The notes below the pieces were generated by a model. That model was not told where the DNA came from. It searched no databases and was given only the letters and a program-made list of their open reading frames with translations. The position numbers and the translations under genes are program-made. From Anaerolineales bacterium (GTDB lineage: Bacteria > Chloroflexota > Anaerolineae > Anaerolineales > Villigracilaceae), in contig JANWWK010000063.1 in assembly GCA_025056175.1 (NCBI GenBank), positions 1 to 64,000 of the forward strand: DNA of 64,000 nt, given 5' to 3'. Within the stretch, counting starts at the first letter, position 1. Each line of letters starts with the position of its first letter. Of the stretch, positions 52,822-61,863 are shown piece by piece.

Positions 52822-53589
52822 ATGAAACGTTTCTCGAAAATTATCCAGGTGTTCTCCACCCTTGTGCTGTTCACCGTTCTGACGGGTTGTAACCTGGCGC
52901 AACCGGCTCAACCAACGCCAACCGAAGTAGACGTCAGCATTGTGATGACATCGGCAGCGGCAACGGCCTTTGTGCAATTGACCCAAATCGCTGGTATGGC
53001 AACAGCTACACTTCCGCCAACAGCTACGCTGACCCCCACACCACAAGCCACCGCACCTGCTGCCGAAACACCTGCCGCAGGCGGGGGAACGACATCCACA
53101 CCGCCGCCGCTGGTGATTGGCATGACCGATACGCCCGCCCAGCCTGCTCAAACGGCCCAACCCGGCCTGCCCACGCCCATTCCCTCGTTTACCCCGCTTC
53201 CGGCAGTTGGCGGAGGGCCTACGGTGGCCGCGCCGCTGTGCAAAAACTCGCTGTATATTGCGGATATTACCGTCCCCGATTACACTCAGTTCAAGCCCTG
53301 GGAGAAGTTCTACAAAGTCTGGCGCATGCAGAACACCGGCACCTGTACCTGGGACGAAGGTTTCTACTTTGCGGCGTGGGCCGGGCCGCCCAGCATGGGC
53401 TTAAACCTTCAACCCTGGAAGATTAAAGAAAAACATCAATTTGTGCCGCCCGGCGGGGTGGTGGACATCGGCATCAACATGTATGCGCCCGGTGACCCCG
53501 GCGAGTATGTGGCGCATTGGAGCTGGTACGATGACAACGGCAAGCCGTTCGGCCAGAGTGTGACGGTCGTGATTGTGGTCGTGAAGTAA
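52822..53589 (+). CDS. Lipoprotein with NBR1-type Ig-like domain, 5 of 5
   Basis: This 255-residue lipoprotein is the shortest copy. ATG 52822 follows TGGAGG by 6 bases, with lipobox LTGC (C23). The linker is long and Pro/Thr/Ala-rich. The Ig-like domain differs most: CKNSLYIADITVPDY, FYKVWRMQNTGTCTW, YAPGDPGEYVAHWSWYDD and GQSVTVVIVVV. It has no further C-terminal domain, so the Ig-like fold alone is displayed. A TATAAT at 52765-52770 suggests an own promoter. Confidence 0.86.
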   Translation: MKRFSKIIQVFSTLVLFTVLTGCNLAQPAQPTPTEVDVSIVMTSAAATAFVQLTQIAGMATATLPPTATLTPTPQATAPAAETPAAGGGTTSTPPPLVIGMTDTPAQPAQTAQPGLPTPIPSFTPLPAVGGGPTVAAPLCKNSLYIADITVPDYTQFKPWEKFYKVWRMQNTGTCTWDEGFYFAAWAGPPSMGLNLQPWKIKEKHQFVPPGGVVDIGINMYAPGDPGEYVAHWSWYDDNGKPFGQSVTVVIVVVK

Positions 53590-53619
53590 GCATCCCCTGC
53601 ACCTGCCCAGCAACGTTTC

Positions 53620-53654
53620 AGGCCGCCGGAAATACTTCGGCGGCCTGGTATTTT
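53620..53654 (+). terminator. Terminator of the Ig-like lipoprotein cluster
   Basis: AGGCCGCCG (53620-53628) pairs with CGGCGGCCT (53638-53646), 9-nt loop, then GGTATTTT. The next gene's promoter overlaps it. Confidence 0.75.
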
Positions 53655-53659
53655 GCCCG

Positions 53660-53665
53660 TATAAT
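53660..53665 (+). promoter_or_regulatory. Perfect -10 box of a leaderless-type rsmF promoter
   Basis: TATAAT ends 6 bases before ATG 53672. No Shine-Dalgarno is present. The expected -35 falls in the terminator stem and is weak. Confidence 0.6.
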
Positions 53666-53671
53666 GTTCCT

Positions 53672-55090
53672 ATGCCAATAGAGCCACAAATTCCGCCGCT
53701 GTTTTTTGAGCGCATGTCCGGCTGGCTGAGAGAAGAATTCCCCGCTTTTCGTGCGGCGCTTGCTGAGCCTGCGCGCACAGGACTGCGGGTGAATACGCTC
53801 AAGCTCTCACCCGAAGCCTTTGCACGTCTCTCTCCGTTTGCGCTGGGTGAGCGCATTCCCTGGTGTTCCTCCGCTTTTTTGCTGGATGGAGAGGAGAAGC
53901 CAGGCCGCCATCCGTATCATCTGGCCGGATTGTATTATCTGCAAGACCCCTCTGCCATGGCGCCGGCAGAATTGTTGTTCTCGCTTCCGGCGCGCGAAGG
54001 AGAGCGGGTTCTGGACCTTTCGGCAGCCCCGGGCGGAAAAACCACGCATCTGGCGGCACTGATGGGCGGTAAGGGACTGCTGGTTGCGAATGAAATCAAG
54101 CACAAGCGGGTCGGACACCTGGCTCAAAACGTGGAACGCTGGGGGGCGGGCAATGTGGTCGTGACCAACGAATCGCCAGAGCGGCTGGCCGACCATTTTG
54201 GCGCGTTTTTTGACCGTGTTCTGGTAGATGCGCCCTGCTCCGGCGAGGGGATGTTCCGCAAGGAGAAAAGCGCGCGCCTCGACTGGTCACCGGAGATGGT
54301 GGCCGGGTGTGCCGTCCGTCAGGGCAACATTTTGCGGGTGGCAGCCAAACTGGTGAGGCCGGGGGGCTATCTGCTATATTCCACCTGCACTTTTGCGCCC
54401 GAAGAGAACGAAGGCGTTCTCGAGGAATTTTTGCAGGCGTTTCCAGAGTTTCAGGTGGTTGCATTGCCGCAATTGCAGGGCTTTTCGCAGGGACGGCCAG
54501 AGTGGCTGGCAAATGCCCGTGCTGCACTGAGCGGGGCCGTGCGGCTGTTTCCACATCGTCTCAACGGCGAGGGACACTTCGCCTGTCTGCTGAAGCGGAA
54601 TCTGAATGCAGAAGAAGCGGTAGGGAGAAAAGATGGCAAAGCGGAGAAACGAATGGAGAAGCACAGGAAAGCCCGCAAAACGGAATTCACCGATTTGCGG
54701 TTTTGGCGGGAGTTTGCCCGGGATGCCTTAACGGTTGATTTGGCGGAAGAACGCCTGTACGTGACCGGTGAGCGGTTGTATTATCTCCCAGAAGAAAATC
54801 CTGGTTTCGGCACTTTACGGGTAGTGCATCCTGGCGTTTGGCTGGGGAGTCTCAAAAAAGACCGTTTTGAGCCAGCGCATCCACTGGCATTGTTTTTGAA
54901 GCCCGACGAAGTGAAGCGGTGCGTCAATTTTCCTGCCGATTCACCCGAAATTGCGGCGTATTTGCGCGGTGAAAGCCTGGAAGCGAATGTCAATGGATGG
55001 GTGGTGGTTTGCGCTGATGGCTGGCCGCTGGGCTGGGGCAAAGGGGTGCAGGGAACGCTAAAAAATCACTTTCCGCGCGGCTGGATGTAG
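53672..55090 (+). CDS. rsmF: RsmF-type 16S rRNA m5C methyltransferase
   Basis: This 472-residue NOL1/NOP2/Sun-family enzyme makes 5-methylcytosine in rRNA. SAM motif I is LDLSAAPGGKTTHLAAL. Motif IV, VLVDAPCSGEGMFRK, and motif VI, LLYSTCTFAPEENE, each carry a catalytic Cys. The N-terminal FLLDGEEKPGRHPYHLAGLYYLQDPS is RsmF/YebU-like. The C-terminal extension (FTDLRFWREFAR, then LPEENPGFGTLRVV, GWPLGWGKGVQGTLKN) is the PUA-like RsmF_C domain. Between them is a basic, low-complexity stretch (KDGKAEKRMEKHRKARK). It ends 4 bases from the convergent LOG gene. Confidence 0.9.
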   Translation: MPIEPQIPPLFFERMSGWLREEFPAFRAALAEPARTGLRVNTLKLSPEAFARLSPFALGERIPWCSSAFLLDGEEKPGRHPYHLAGLYYLQDPSAMAPAELLFSLPAREGERVLDLSAAPGGKTTHLAALMGGKGLLVANEIKHKRVGHLAQNVERWGAGNVVVTNESPERLADHFGAFFDRVLVDAPCSGEGMFRKEKSARLDWSPEMVAGCAVRQGNILRVAAKLVRPGGYLLYSTCTFAPEENEGVLEEFLQAFPEFQVVALPQLQGFSQGRPEWLANARAALSGAVRLFPHRLNGEGHFACLLKRNLNAEEAVGRKDGKAEKRMEKHRKARKTEFTDLRFWREFARDALTVDLAEERLYVTGERLYYLPEENPGFGTLRVVHPGVWLGSLKKDRFEPAHPLALFLKPDEVKRCVNFPADSPEIAAYLRGESLEANVNGWVVVCADGWPLGWGKGVQGTLKNHFPRGWM

Positions 55091-55094
55091 CAGC

Positions 55095-55679
55095 TCAGCT
55101 ATCCTGCCGCATCCAGCGGCGCACGGCTTCGCTGGGGTGGCGGTGATTTTTCATGCAGTCGAGTAAGGTTTGGGGTGTCTCAGCCAGGCAAATCATACGG
55201 CGGTGTTCGGGGAAGATGAATCCTTCGCGTTCGGCATGTTCGATGGCCGCCCAGAGCGGGCGAAAGTAGCCGCGTGTATCGAGCAGACCAATTGGCTTTT
55301 GGTGAACCCCAATTTGTCCCCAGGTGATGGTCTCAAAGAGTTCGTCGAACGTGCCAAAGCCGCCCGGCAGGGCGATGTAGCCGTCGGACAGGGCGTACAT
55401 GCGAGCTTTGCGGGTGTGCATATCAGGGGCAACTTCGAGCCGGGTAAGGCCAGCATGCGCTAAAGCGGGGGTGTTCATGCTTTCGACGATGACGCCAATG
55501 ACTTCGCCACCGGCTTCCAGGGCGCCATCGGCTACCGCGCCCATTATGCCGGTCTTGCCGCCACCAAAGATGAGACGGATTCCGTTTTCGGCCAGCACAC
55601 GCCCCATCTGCCGACCCGCTTGTTTATATGCGGGGTGAATGGAATCGGAAGAACCACAGTAAACGCAAATCGAATTCAT
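55095..55679 (-). CDS. LOG-family nucleoside 5'-monophosphate phosphoribohydrolase (TIGR00730)
   Basis: This 194-residue protein starts at ATG 55679 (MNSICVYCGSS), with GAGG 5 bases upstream. A longer frame overlaps tRNA-Ser DNA and is not coding. The family nucleotide motif PGGFGTFDELFETITW is complete, and FGGGKTGIMGAVADGAL and MHTRKARMYALSDGYIALPGG match. These enzymes release ribose 5-phosphate from adenosine-type or cytokinin monophosphates. In bacteria the role is often nucleotide salvage. The gene is convergent with rsmF and downstream of two tRNA genes. Confidence 0.92.
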   Translation of the reverse strand: MNSICVYCGSSDSIHPAYKQAGRQMGRVLAENGIRLIFGGGKTGIMGAVADGALEAGGEVIGVIVESMNTPALAHAGLTRLEVAPDMHTRKARMYALSDGYIALPGGFGTFDELFETITWGQIGVHQKPIGLLDTRGYFRPLWAAIEHAEREGFIFPEHRRMICLAETPQTLLDCMKNHRHPSEAVRRWMRQDS

Positions 55680-55733
55680 GGTTGCCTCGCTGTAAAGGAT
55701 GGAAAGATAACAGGTGCGGCTTGAGCGCAAAGC

Positions 55734-55759
55734 AAAACACGCCCCCGCCGGGGCGTGTT
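55734..55759 (-). terminator. Terminator of the tRNA-Ser pair
   Basis: Minus strand: AACACGCCCC/GGGGCGTGTT stem of 10 bp with a 4-nt loop, then TTGCTTTGC. Confidence 0.75.
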
Positions 55760-55763
55760 GGAG

Positions 55764-55854
55764 CGGGAAGGGCGGGATTCGAACCCGCGGCGGAGGTTTA
55801 AGCCCCCGCACTCACTTAGCAGGCGAGCCCAATCGGCCTCTCTGGCACCTTCCC
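55764..55854 (-). tRNA. tRNA-Ser (anticodon GCT)
   Basis: Minus strand: acceptor GGGAAGG (55848-55854) pairs with CCTTCCC (55765-55771), and the discriminator is G. The anticodon loop CTGCTAA gives GCT. A long variable arm (GTGCGGGGGCTTAAACCTCC) and a T loop with GGTTCGAATCC make it class II. CCA is not encoded. 91 nt. Confidence 0.95.
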
Positions 55855-55901
55855 AAGATTTAGATGTCGTGGAATCAATTCCACGTTGCGGATGAGCCTG
55901 G

Positions 55902-55987
55902 CGGAGGGAGTGGGATTCGAACCCACGTAGGGGGTAACCCTAACATGTTTTCAAGACATGCGCCTTAAACCGCTCGGCCATCCCTCC
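55902..55987 (-). tRNA. tRNA-Ser (anticodon TGA)
   Basis: Minus strand: acceptor GGAGGGA (55981-55987) pairs with TCCCTCC (55903-55909), and the discriminator is G. Anticodon stem CATGT/ACATG, loop CTTGAAA, anticodon TGA. Long variable arm and GGTTCGAATCCC. CCA is not encoded. 86 nt, 47 bases upstream of the GCT gene. Confidence 0.95.
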
Positions 55988-56139
55988 CTGGCCTTGAACG
56001 TGGCAACGTTCAAGGGAGAGCGCACCCGATTTTACCATAAAGTTGGGCAATTCTCGGTGAAACTTTTGGGGGCTGTGCCAGATTTTCCCGCTATGCAGGC
56101 GACCGAGTAGATGCGGCAGAGAACGACGTGCAGAAATGC

Positions 56140-56174
56140 GCGTTGGGACGGCGCAATCTCTGCCGTCCCAACGC
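56140..56174 (-). terminator. Hairpin terminator after ftsZ
   Basis: Minus strand: a perfect 13-bp stem (56162-56174 with 56140-56152) and a 9-nt loop, followed by GCATTTCTG. It is 20 bases after the ftsZ stop; the T-run is poor. Confidence 0.6.
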
Positions 56175-56194
56175 AAGCCGCCTCACCGGTTCTT

Positions 56195-57400
56195 TTAACG
56201 GCGGTTTCTTAAGAACGTCGGAATATCCAGGTCTTCCTGGTAGGAAGTTTGTGGTTTGAAATCGGGCTGTTTGACGGGCGGCGGAGGCGGAGTGACCGGT
56301 GCTGTGTTGAGGCTGACCGTCTCCGAAGGGCGCTCCACCGGGATGGAGGGTGGCACAATCGGACGTTGGGGTTCGGAGCGATGTTCAAGCCTTGATTCGA
56401 CCCGCGAAACCGGCGAGGGGCGCTCCATGATGCGGCGCGGAATGCCAGCGCGCTCGAAACCGGTGGCAATGACTGTAATGCGGATTTCGTCGCCCATGTT
56501 CGGGTCTATCACGGCGCCAAAAATCATGTTCACATCGGGGTGTGCTGTTTCGCGGATGATGGCCGCCGCCTGGTTGACCTCGAAGAGGGTCATGTTCGGG
56601 CCGCCTGTCACATTGAACAGGACGCCGCGTGCGCCGTCAATGGTAATATCGAGCAACTGGCTGGAGATGGCCTGTTCTGCCGCCACCCGTGCGCGGTCTT
56701 CGCCAGCGGCATGGCCAACCGCCATGAGCGCCGCGCCGCCTTCGGACATGATGGCTTTTACATCGGCAAAGTCCAGGTTAATCAGGCCCGGCACGGTAAT
56801 CAGTTCCGAAATGCCCTGAATGCCCTGTCGCAGCACGTCATCGGCCAGGCGGAAGGCATCTTGCAGGCTGGCGCGTTTGTCTACGATTTGCAGCAGACGG
56901 TCGTTGGGGATGACAATCAGCGTATCGGCATGTTCTTTCAGTTGTTCCATGCCAGCTTCTGCTGCCTGCATACGCCTGGCGCCCTCAAAGGTGAACGGAC
57001 GGGTGACGACGCCAATGGTGAGCGCACCGCATTCTTTGGCAATTTGCGCTACCACCGGAGCGGCGCCAGTGCCGGTGCCGCCGCCCAGCCCGGCGGTGAC
57101 AAACACCATGTCCGAGCCTTTGAGGACGTTATACAGTTCATCGGCGGTTTCTTCAGCCGATTTACGCCCGATGTCGGGGTTGCCGCCTGCACCCAGACCG
57201 CGCGTCAGTTTATCGCCAATCTGGACTTTGGTGGGGGCTTTGGATAGGAGGAGCGCCTGGGCGTCGGTGTTGACGGCAACGAAGTCAACGCCCTGAATGC
57301 CCTCCTGAATCATGCGGTTGACGGCATTGGTGCCGCCGCCGCCCACCCCAACCACCTTGATACGGGCAAAGGTTTCAGCGTTTTTGTTGGGTTCCATCAT
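56195..57400 (-). CDS. ftsZ: Cell division GTPase FtsZ
   Basis: This 401-residue tubulin-like GTPase forms the division ring. ATG 57400 follows AGGAGGAG by 2 bases, and a second ATG directly after it is also possible. GTP-binding parts are [15 protein letters not shown], the signature [13 protein letters not shown] (residues about 105-117) and the T7 loop [20 protein letters not shown], which triggers hydrolysis. A Pro-rich linker ([11 protein letters not shown]) leads to the C-terminal [12 protein letters not shown], the peptide that binds FtsA and other partners. It is the last gene of the dcw cluster. Confidence 0.98.
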   Translation of the reverse strand: MMEPNKNAETFARIKVVGVGGGGTNAVNRMIQEGIQGVDFVAVNTDAQALLLSKAPTKVQIGDKLTRGLGAGGNPDIGRKSAEETADELYNVLKGSDMVFVTAGLGGGTGTGAAPVVAQIAKECGALTIGVVTRPFTFEGARRMQAAEAGMEQLKEHADTLIVIPNDRLLQIVDKRASLQDAFRLADDVLRQGIQGISELITVPGLINLDFADVKAIMSEGGAALMAVGHAAGEDRARVAAEQAISSQLLDITIDGARGVLFNVTGGPNMTLFEVNQAAAIIRETAHPDVNMIFGAVIDPNMGDEIRITVIATGFERAGIPRRIMERPSPVSRVESRLEHRSEPQRPIVPPSIPVERPSETVSLNTAPVTPPPPPVKQPDFKPQTSYQEDLDIPTFLRNRR

Positions 57401-57437
57401 TACTCCTCCTGAAAATGAGACCAAAGGATTGATAAAT

Positions 57438-58673
57438 TTACGGAAGCAGACGCTTGAGCAGACTGGCTAAGGTATTCCAATTCTGGCTTCCTTTCTGCCC
57501 CGCGCGCCCCTTCCGGGAATAGTCGGAAAGAGGCAGGGACTGCAATGCCGCCGCCCATGTGAGCAGGCCGACACTGGTGGAATAGGCCGGTGAGTTGAGT
57601 TTATCGGCCAGACCGAGCAGTTTTTCGGGCTGTGCCGTGCGGACGGGCATGCCCAGCACTTTCATCGCCAGCTGGCGAATGCCCGGCAGCAGGCTGGTGC
57701 CGCCCGTCAGCACCATGCCGGCTGGAAGCAGATTGTCGTAGCCGGAACGTTTAATCTCCTGAAGCATCAAGTCGAACATTTCGGCCACACGCGCTTCGAT
57801 GATATGCGCCAGGTCGCGGCGGCTCATCTTCACCGGCTGGGTCTCACCGAAGGGTTGAATGGTGAAGGTTTCTTCCAGTCCGATTTCCGATTGCAGGGCG
57901 TAACCGTGCGCTTTTTTCACTTCTTCGGCCTGCGGCAGGGGCAGGCGCAGGCCATGCGCAATATCTTGCGTGATGTGATTGCCGCCAACCGCCAGCACCA
58001 TCGTGTGCCATACATCGCCGTTGACGTAAATTGCCATGTCGGTCGTGCCGCCGCCAATATCGCACACCACAGCGCCCATGTTGCGCTCGCTTTCGGTGAG
58101 AACCACTTCGGCAGAAGCCAGGGGGTTCAGCACAAACTGTACCACCCGCACGCCAGCGGCAGCAACGGCCTGGCGAATGTTCTCCACAGTCGCTGAGGCC
58201 GCCGTAATGACGTGCGCTTCCACTTCCAGGCGGTAGCCGTGCATTCCAATTGGCTGGTGAATGCCATCTTCTCCATCCAGTGTGAAACCGCGTTGAATGA
58301 CGTGAATGATTTCGCGGCTGGAGGGGATGGCAATACTGCGGGCGGCATCCATGGCGCGTTCTACGTCTAAATCGCTGACGTTATGCCCACTGACGGCCAC
58401 CACGCCGCGGCTGTTGACCGAAGAGACGTGCGCTCCCGCCAGGCTGACCAGCGCCGAATCGATTTTCAGTCCCGAAGTCTGCTCGGCTTGCGCCACCGAG
58501 CGCGCAATGGACTGCGAGGCAGCGGTCAAATCTACAATCACGCCTTTGCGAATCCCTTCCGAAGGCTCGATGCCGACTCCCATGATGCGCAGGCGGTCAT
58601 TGGCCTCCACGCGCGCCACCAGCGTGCAGATTTTGGTTGTTCCGACATCAATTCCAACGACGATATTCTCCAT
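57438..58673 (-). CDS. ftsA: Cell division protein FtsA
   Basis: This 411-residue actin-like ATPase tethers FtsZ to the membrane. ATG 58673 ([14 protein letters not shown]) is 8 bases after the ftsQ stop and lacks a clear Shine-Dalgarno, so it is probably coupled. Phosphate-loop and adenosine motifs are [28 protein letters not shown] and [12 protein letters not shown]. The 1C domain with [17 protein letters not shown] is present. The C-terminal [12 protein letters not shown] is the amphipathic membrane-targeting helix. It lies between ftsQ and ftsZ, as in other dcw clusters. Confidence 0.97.
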   Translation of the reverse strand: MENIVVGIDVGTTKICTLVARVEANDRLRIMGVGIEPSEGIRKGVIVDLTAASQSIARSVAQAEQTSGLKIDSALVSLAGAHVSSVNSRGVVAVSGHNVSDLDVERAMDAARSIAIPSSREIIHVIQRGFTLDGEDGIHQPIGMHGYRLEVEAHVITAASATVENIRQAVAAAGVRVVQFVLNPLASAEVVLTESERNMGAVVCDIGGGTTDMAIYVNGDVWHTMVLAVGGNHITQDIAHGLRLPLPQAEEVKKAHGYALQSEIGLEETFTIQPFGETQPVKMSRRDLAHIIEARVAEMFDLMLQEIKRSGYDNLLPAGMVLTGGTSLLPGIRQLAMKVLGMPVRTAQPEKLLGLADKLNSPAYSTSVGLLTWAAALQSLPLSDYSRKGRAGQKGSQNWNTLASLLKRLLP

Positions 58674-58681
58674 AAACAAAC

Positions 58682-59695
58682 TCAATCGTTCTTGCTGATT
58701 CGGTAGAACGGGGCATCGGGGTACTCCACATTGATGACCGTGGGTTGAACACCGCGCGCCGTCAGGTTCTCGACCAGAGCCTGGTACACCAGCAGTTTGA
58801 CGTGCATATTCTGGTTGTTGTTGCCAAAATAGGCCTGCCAGCCGCGTGGGTCGCTCCAGCCCAACCCATATTTCGGGTCATACACCAGCGTTGCGCCTTC
58901 TGGTATCTGGGGCGCCAGGGTGGCAATGGCTGCCGAAAGTTCAGGCCGCAGAAAAGGCCGTGCGCCCACCGTCTGCGAGGGGTCGGCCTCTGGCGCAGGC
59001 GGACTGCCGGTGGCGTTGACTGTTATCAGGCCTGCCGCTTCACCGCGCGGTGGAAAGGCATACCCCTGGGCATCTACCCACAGGACTTGCCCATCTTGCT
59101 GCCAGGCCGCGACTGGCTGACGTTCGACAACGGTGATAGTCACACGGGCAGGCAGCTCCACCTGCACATAAGCGCCGTAAATTTCGGGGAAACTTGCCCT
59201 GATATTGTATTCGATTTGCGCCGGATTGAGAAAGGCTGCCGGGCGGTTCCTTATTCCTAATACGGTGTTGATTTCCTGCGCCGAAACACGGCCATTGCCC
59301 AGAATAACCGCTTCCTGCGCCAGGAAAACCGGCTCGGTGACGTAAAAATAGAGCATCAGCACGCACGCAATCACCAGCAACAGAGAAAACCAGCGCGGCC
59401 CAAACGTAATTTTTGGCAACGAGAACGCCGCACCCTGCCAGCGGGTACTGGTCTGCGGGCGAACCTGTTCGCGAAGCGGCATGGCCGCCACATCGTAACG
59501 CGCACGAAAGCGGCTGCGGGCAACCGTAGGCGAAACACGCGGCGCAACCTGAGTCGGACGGTCGGCAGGTGGTGCAGAAGGCGGCTCAGCAACCTGAACG
59601 CGCTTTTGAGTCAGCTTTTCTCTGCGCTTCTGCTCTTCTTCTTTGCGGCGGCGGATGGCCTCCGCACGGGTGAGGGTCAGCCGGTCTGGACTCAT
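58682..59695 (-). CDS. ftsQ: Cell division protein FtsQ/DivIB
   Basis: This 337-residue protein starts at ATG 59695, overlapping the ddl stop (ATGA), with GGAGG 5 bases upstream. A long basic cytosolic tail (residues 1-100, rich in Arg/Glu/Lys/Gln) precedes one membrane helix (WFSLLLVIACVLMLYFYV). The POTRA domain begins with FLAQEAVILGNGRVSAQEIN and includes GIRNRPAAFLNPAQIEYNIRASFP, followed by the beta-domain with RVTITVVERQPVAAWQ. It links FtsL/FtsB and septal synthases. FtsL, FtsB and FtsI are not in the window. Confidence 0.92.
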   Translation of the reverse strand: MSPDRLTLTRAEAIRRRKEEEQKRREKLTQKRVQVAEPPSAPPADRPTQVAPRVSPTVARSRFRARYDVAAMPLREQVRPQTSTRWQGAAFSLPKITFGPRWFSLLLVIACVLMLYFYVTEPVFLAQEAVILGNGRVSAQEINTVLGIRNRPAAFLNPAQIEYNIRASFPEIYGAYVQVELPARVTITVVERQPVAAWQQDGQVLWVDAQGYAFPPRGEAAGLITVNATGSPPAPEADPSQTVGARPFLRPELSAAIATLAPQIPEGATLVYDPKYGLGWSDPRGWQAYFGNNNQNMHVKLLVYQALVENLTARGVQPTVINVEYPDAPFYRISKND

Positions 59696-60813
59696 GCGTT
59701 CCTCCGATACACTCGCACGGTGCGGTCGCGTTCACGTTTGCGTTCCATCGCCAGTTCGATGAGCCGGTTGACGAGTTCAGAATAGGCCAGGCCGCTGGCC
59801 TCCCACAGTTTCGGATACATGCTGATTTTGGTAAAGCCCGGAATGGTGTTGATTTCGTTTAAGAACACCTCTCCATCTTCGCTCAGAAAGAAATCTACAC
59901 GCGCCATGCCACAGGCATCTACCGCGCGGAAGGCGCGCAGGGCGTAATCGCGCACCTGGTCGGCCTGCGTTTCGGTCAGCGCAGCAGGGATGACCAGGCG
60001 GGAATTGCCGAGAATGTATTTGGCGTCATACGAATAAAAATCGGCGCCGGGGATGATTTCTCCAGCCACAGAGGCTTGCGGGTGGTCATTACCCAGCACA
60101 GAAATTTCGATTTCGCGCGTGCCTGGCACGCCGCGTTCCACCAGCACCCTCCGGTCGTATTGTGCGGCTTCTATCAGCCCTTCGGCCAGGTCGGAACGGC
60201 TGCGGCACTTGGTGACTCCCACCGAAGAACCCAGATTGGCCGGTTTGACGAAGAGAGGGTATTCGCTCAGCGCTTCGGCGCGGCGCACAACGGCCTCCAG
60301 GTCGGCCTCAATTTCTGAGCGCAGAACAAGAATGGACTCGACCACCGGAATACCCTGTGCGCGCATCACTTCTTTGAACACGCCTTTGTCCATGCCAACT
60401 GCCGAACCCACCACGCCCGCGCCTACATACGCGGCATCGGCCATCTCGAACAGGCCCTGGATTGTGCCATCCTCGCCATAGGAACCATGCAGAACAGGGA
60501 AGTACACATCCACATCGGCTAATTTTTCCAGAATTTCGCGCCCGCTTCCATTGCGGATGACGTACAAACCCGGCCGGGAACGGTCTGGGTGCAGGGTGAC
60601 GGGAAGCAGTTCGTCGGTTTGTCCCTGCTCAAAGGCAGCCAGTGCGTTTTCGCCGGTCAGCCATGCGCCCTCATGCGTGATGCCGATTTCGATGACGCGG
60701 TAACGCGCCCGGTCCAACACCGAAAGCACCGAGCGGGCCGACATGAGCGACACTTCATGTTCGCCGGAACGACCACCAAAGAGCAGAGCAAGAGTCAACA
60801 CAGAAGAAGGCAT
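59692..60813 (-). CDS. ddl: D-alanine--D-alanine ligase
   Basis: This 373-residue ATP-grasp enzyme joins two D-Ala for the peptidoglycan stem. ATG 60813 (MPSSVLTLALLFGGRSGEHEVSLMSA) has no clear Shine-Dalgarno; a TTG two codons earlier exists. The signature region is FPVLHGSYGEDGTIQGLFEM, the lysine of the grasp is in FVKPANLGSSVGV, and the omega loop has FYSYDAKYI, whose Tyr marks D-Ala-D-Ala rather than D-Ala-D-Lac ligases. Mg-binding EVFLNEINTIPGFTKISMYP is intact. The gap to murB is 132 bp, with no convincing promoter. Confidence 0.96.
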   Translation of the reverse strand: MPSSVLTLALLFGGRSGEHEVSLMSARSVLSVLDRARYRVIEIGITHEGAWLTGENALAAFEQGQTDELLPVTLHPDRSRPGLYVIRNGSGREILEKLADVDVYFPVLHGSYGEDGTIQGLFEMADAAYVGAGVVGSAVGMDKGVFKEVMRAQGIPVVESILVLRSEIEADLEAVVRRAEALSEYPLFVKPANLGSSVGVTKCRSRSDLAEGLIEAAQYDRRVLVERGVPGTREIEISVLGNDHPQASVAGEIIPGADFYSYDAKYILGNSRLVIPAALTETQADQVRDYALRAFRAVDACGMARVDFFLSEDGEVFLNEINTIPGFTKISMYPKLWEASGLAYSELVNRLIELAMERKRERDRTVRVYRRNA

Positions 60814-60945
60814 GGGCAATTTCGTAATTCGTAAGGCGTTATCCAGTGATAGGTTCTGTGCGAAAGGTCAGATAAATCTGTTTTTTCGTACATTTCCATC
60901 GAGAAACGGGTGGGAGAGGGCAATCCAGATTATGGATTCTGTTTC

Positions 60946-61860
60946 TCACCACTCGCCGATGAGTTCTACTTCCAATTCCATCTTCACGCCGAATTTTTCC
61001 AGCACAGTCTGTTGAGCCAGTTCGATGAGTGCCTTGATGTCGGCGGCGCGGGTGTTGCCAGTGTTGAGGAAGAAATTGGCATGAACCGTGCTGATTTCGG
61101 CATTGCCGATGCGCGTGCCTTTCAGGCCGGCGGCCTCAATGAGCCGTCCGGCAAAATCGCCCGGAGGGTTCTTGAACATCGAACCCATGCTGGCGCCGGG
61201 GGGTTGTGTGGCCTTACGGCGGCGCGTGAATTGTTCGATTTTAGCCTGTATCTCAGCGGTGTTTCCGTATTTTAAGTTGAACTTTGCCGAGAGAACAACG
61301 GCCTGCAAGCCACCACGCTTGAGAATGCTGGTGCGGTAGCCATACTCCAGGCGCTGAGGCGGCCACCAGTCTCGCCCCAAAGGGGTGAGCAGTTCTGCAG
61401 CCAGCAAGTCGTGCGCCACATCTCCGCCAAAGGCGCCAGCGTTCCCGTAGACGGCGCCACCGACCGTGCCAGGTACGGTCACAGCCCATTCCAGGCCGGT
61501 GTAGCCCTGCGCCGCAGCGCGATGCGCCACATTGGCAAAAGCCGCACCCGATTCGGCCCACACGTGTTTTTCAGCCCCGCCGACGAATTCCACCGCGCGC
61601 GCCCGGTTGAGCAACACCACGCCGCGCACGCCGTTATCGCTCACCAGCACGTTCGACCCCGCCCCAAGCAACAGATACGGTTGTTCGGTCTGCCAGCAAA
61701 TGGTTACAGCGCGAGCCAGTTCATCGGCAGAACGTACCGTCACCAGCAAGTCGGCCGGGCCACCAATGCGCGCAGAGGTATAGGGCGCGAGGAGAACGTT
61801 CTCCTGCGCCTGGTCGCCAAAAGCGGCGCGCAAGGCGGTTCGTGCAGCAGGGCGAAGCAC
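60946..61860 (-). CDS. murB: UDP-N-acetylenolpyruvoylglucosamine reductase
   Basis: This 304-residue flavoenzyme reduces the enolpyruvyl group to form UDP-MurNAc. The start is GTG 61860, 3 bases past the stop of the small ORF, with GGAG about 12 bases upstream. FAD-binding parts are YTSARIGGPADLLV and LLLGAGSNVLVSDNGVRGVV. The catalytic Ser region is ASMGSMFKNP and the third domain has GRLIEAAGLKGTRIGNAEIS and HANFFLNTGNTRAADI, with a type II (shorter, no Tyr loop) layout. ELIGEW ends the protein. Confidence 0.96.
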   Translation of the reverse strand: MLRPAARTALRAAFGDQAQENVLLAPYTSARIGGPADLLVTVRSADELARAVTICWQTEQPYLLLGAGSNVLVSDNGVRGVVLLNRARAVEFVGGAEKHVWAESGAAFANVAHRAAAQGYTGLEWAVTVPGTVGGAVYGNAGAFGGDVAHDLLAAELLTPLGRDWWPPQRLEYGYRTSILKRGGLQAVVLSAKFNLKYGNTAEIQAKIEQFTRRRKATQPPGASMGSMFKNPPGDFAGRLIEAAGLKGTRIGNAEISTVHANFFLNTGNTRAADIKALIELAQQTVLEKFGVKMELEVELIGEW

Positions 61861-61863
61861 GCT

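Noticed and set aside
55680-55811. N-terminal extension of the LOG-family protein
   Set aside because: It reads through tRNA-Ser and its terminator; the family N-terminus begins at ATG 55679 with a proper ribosome site.
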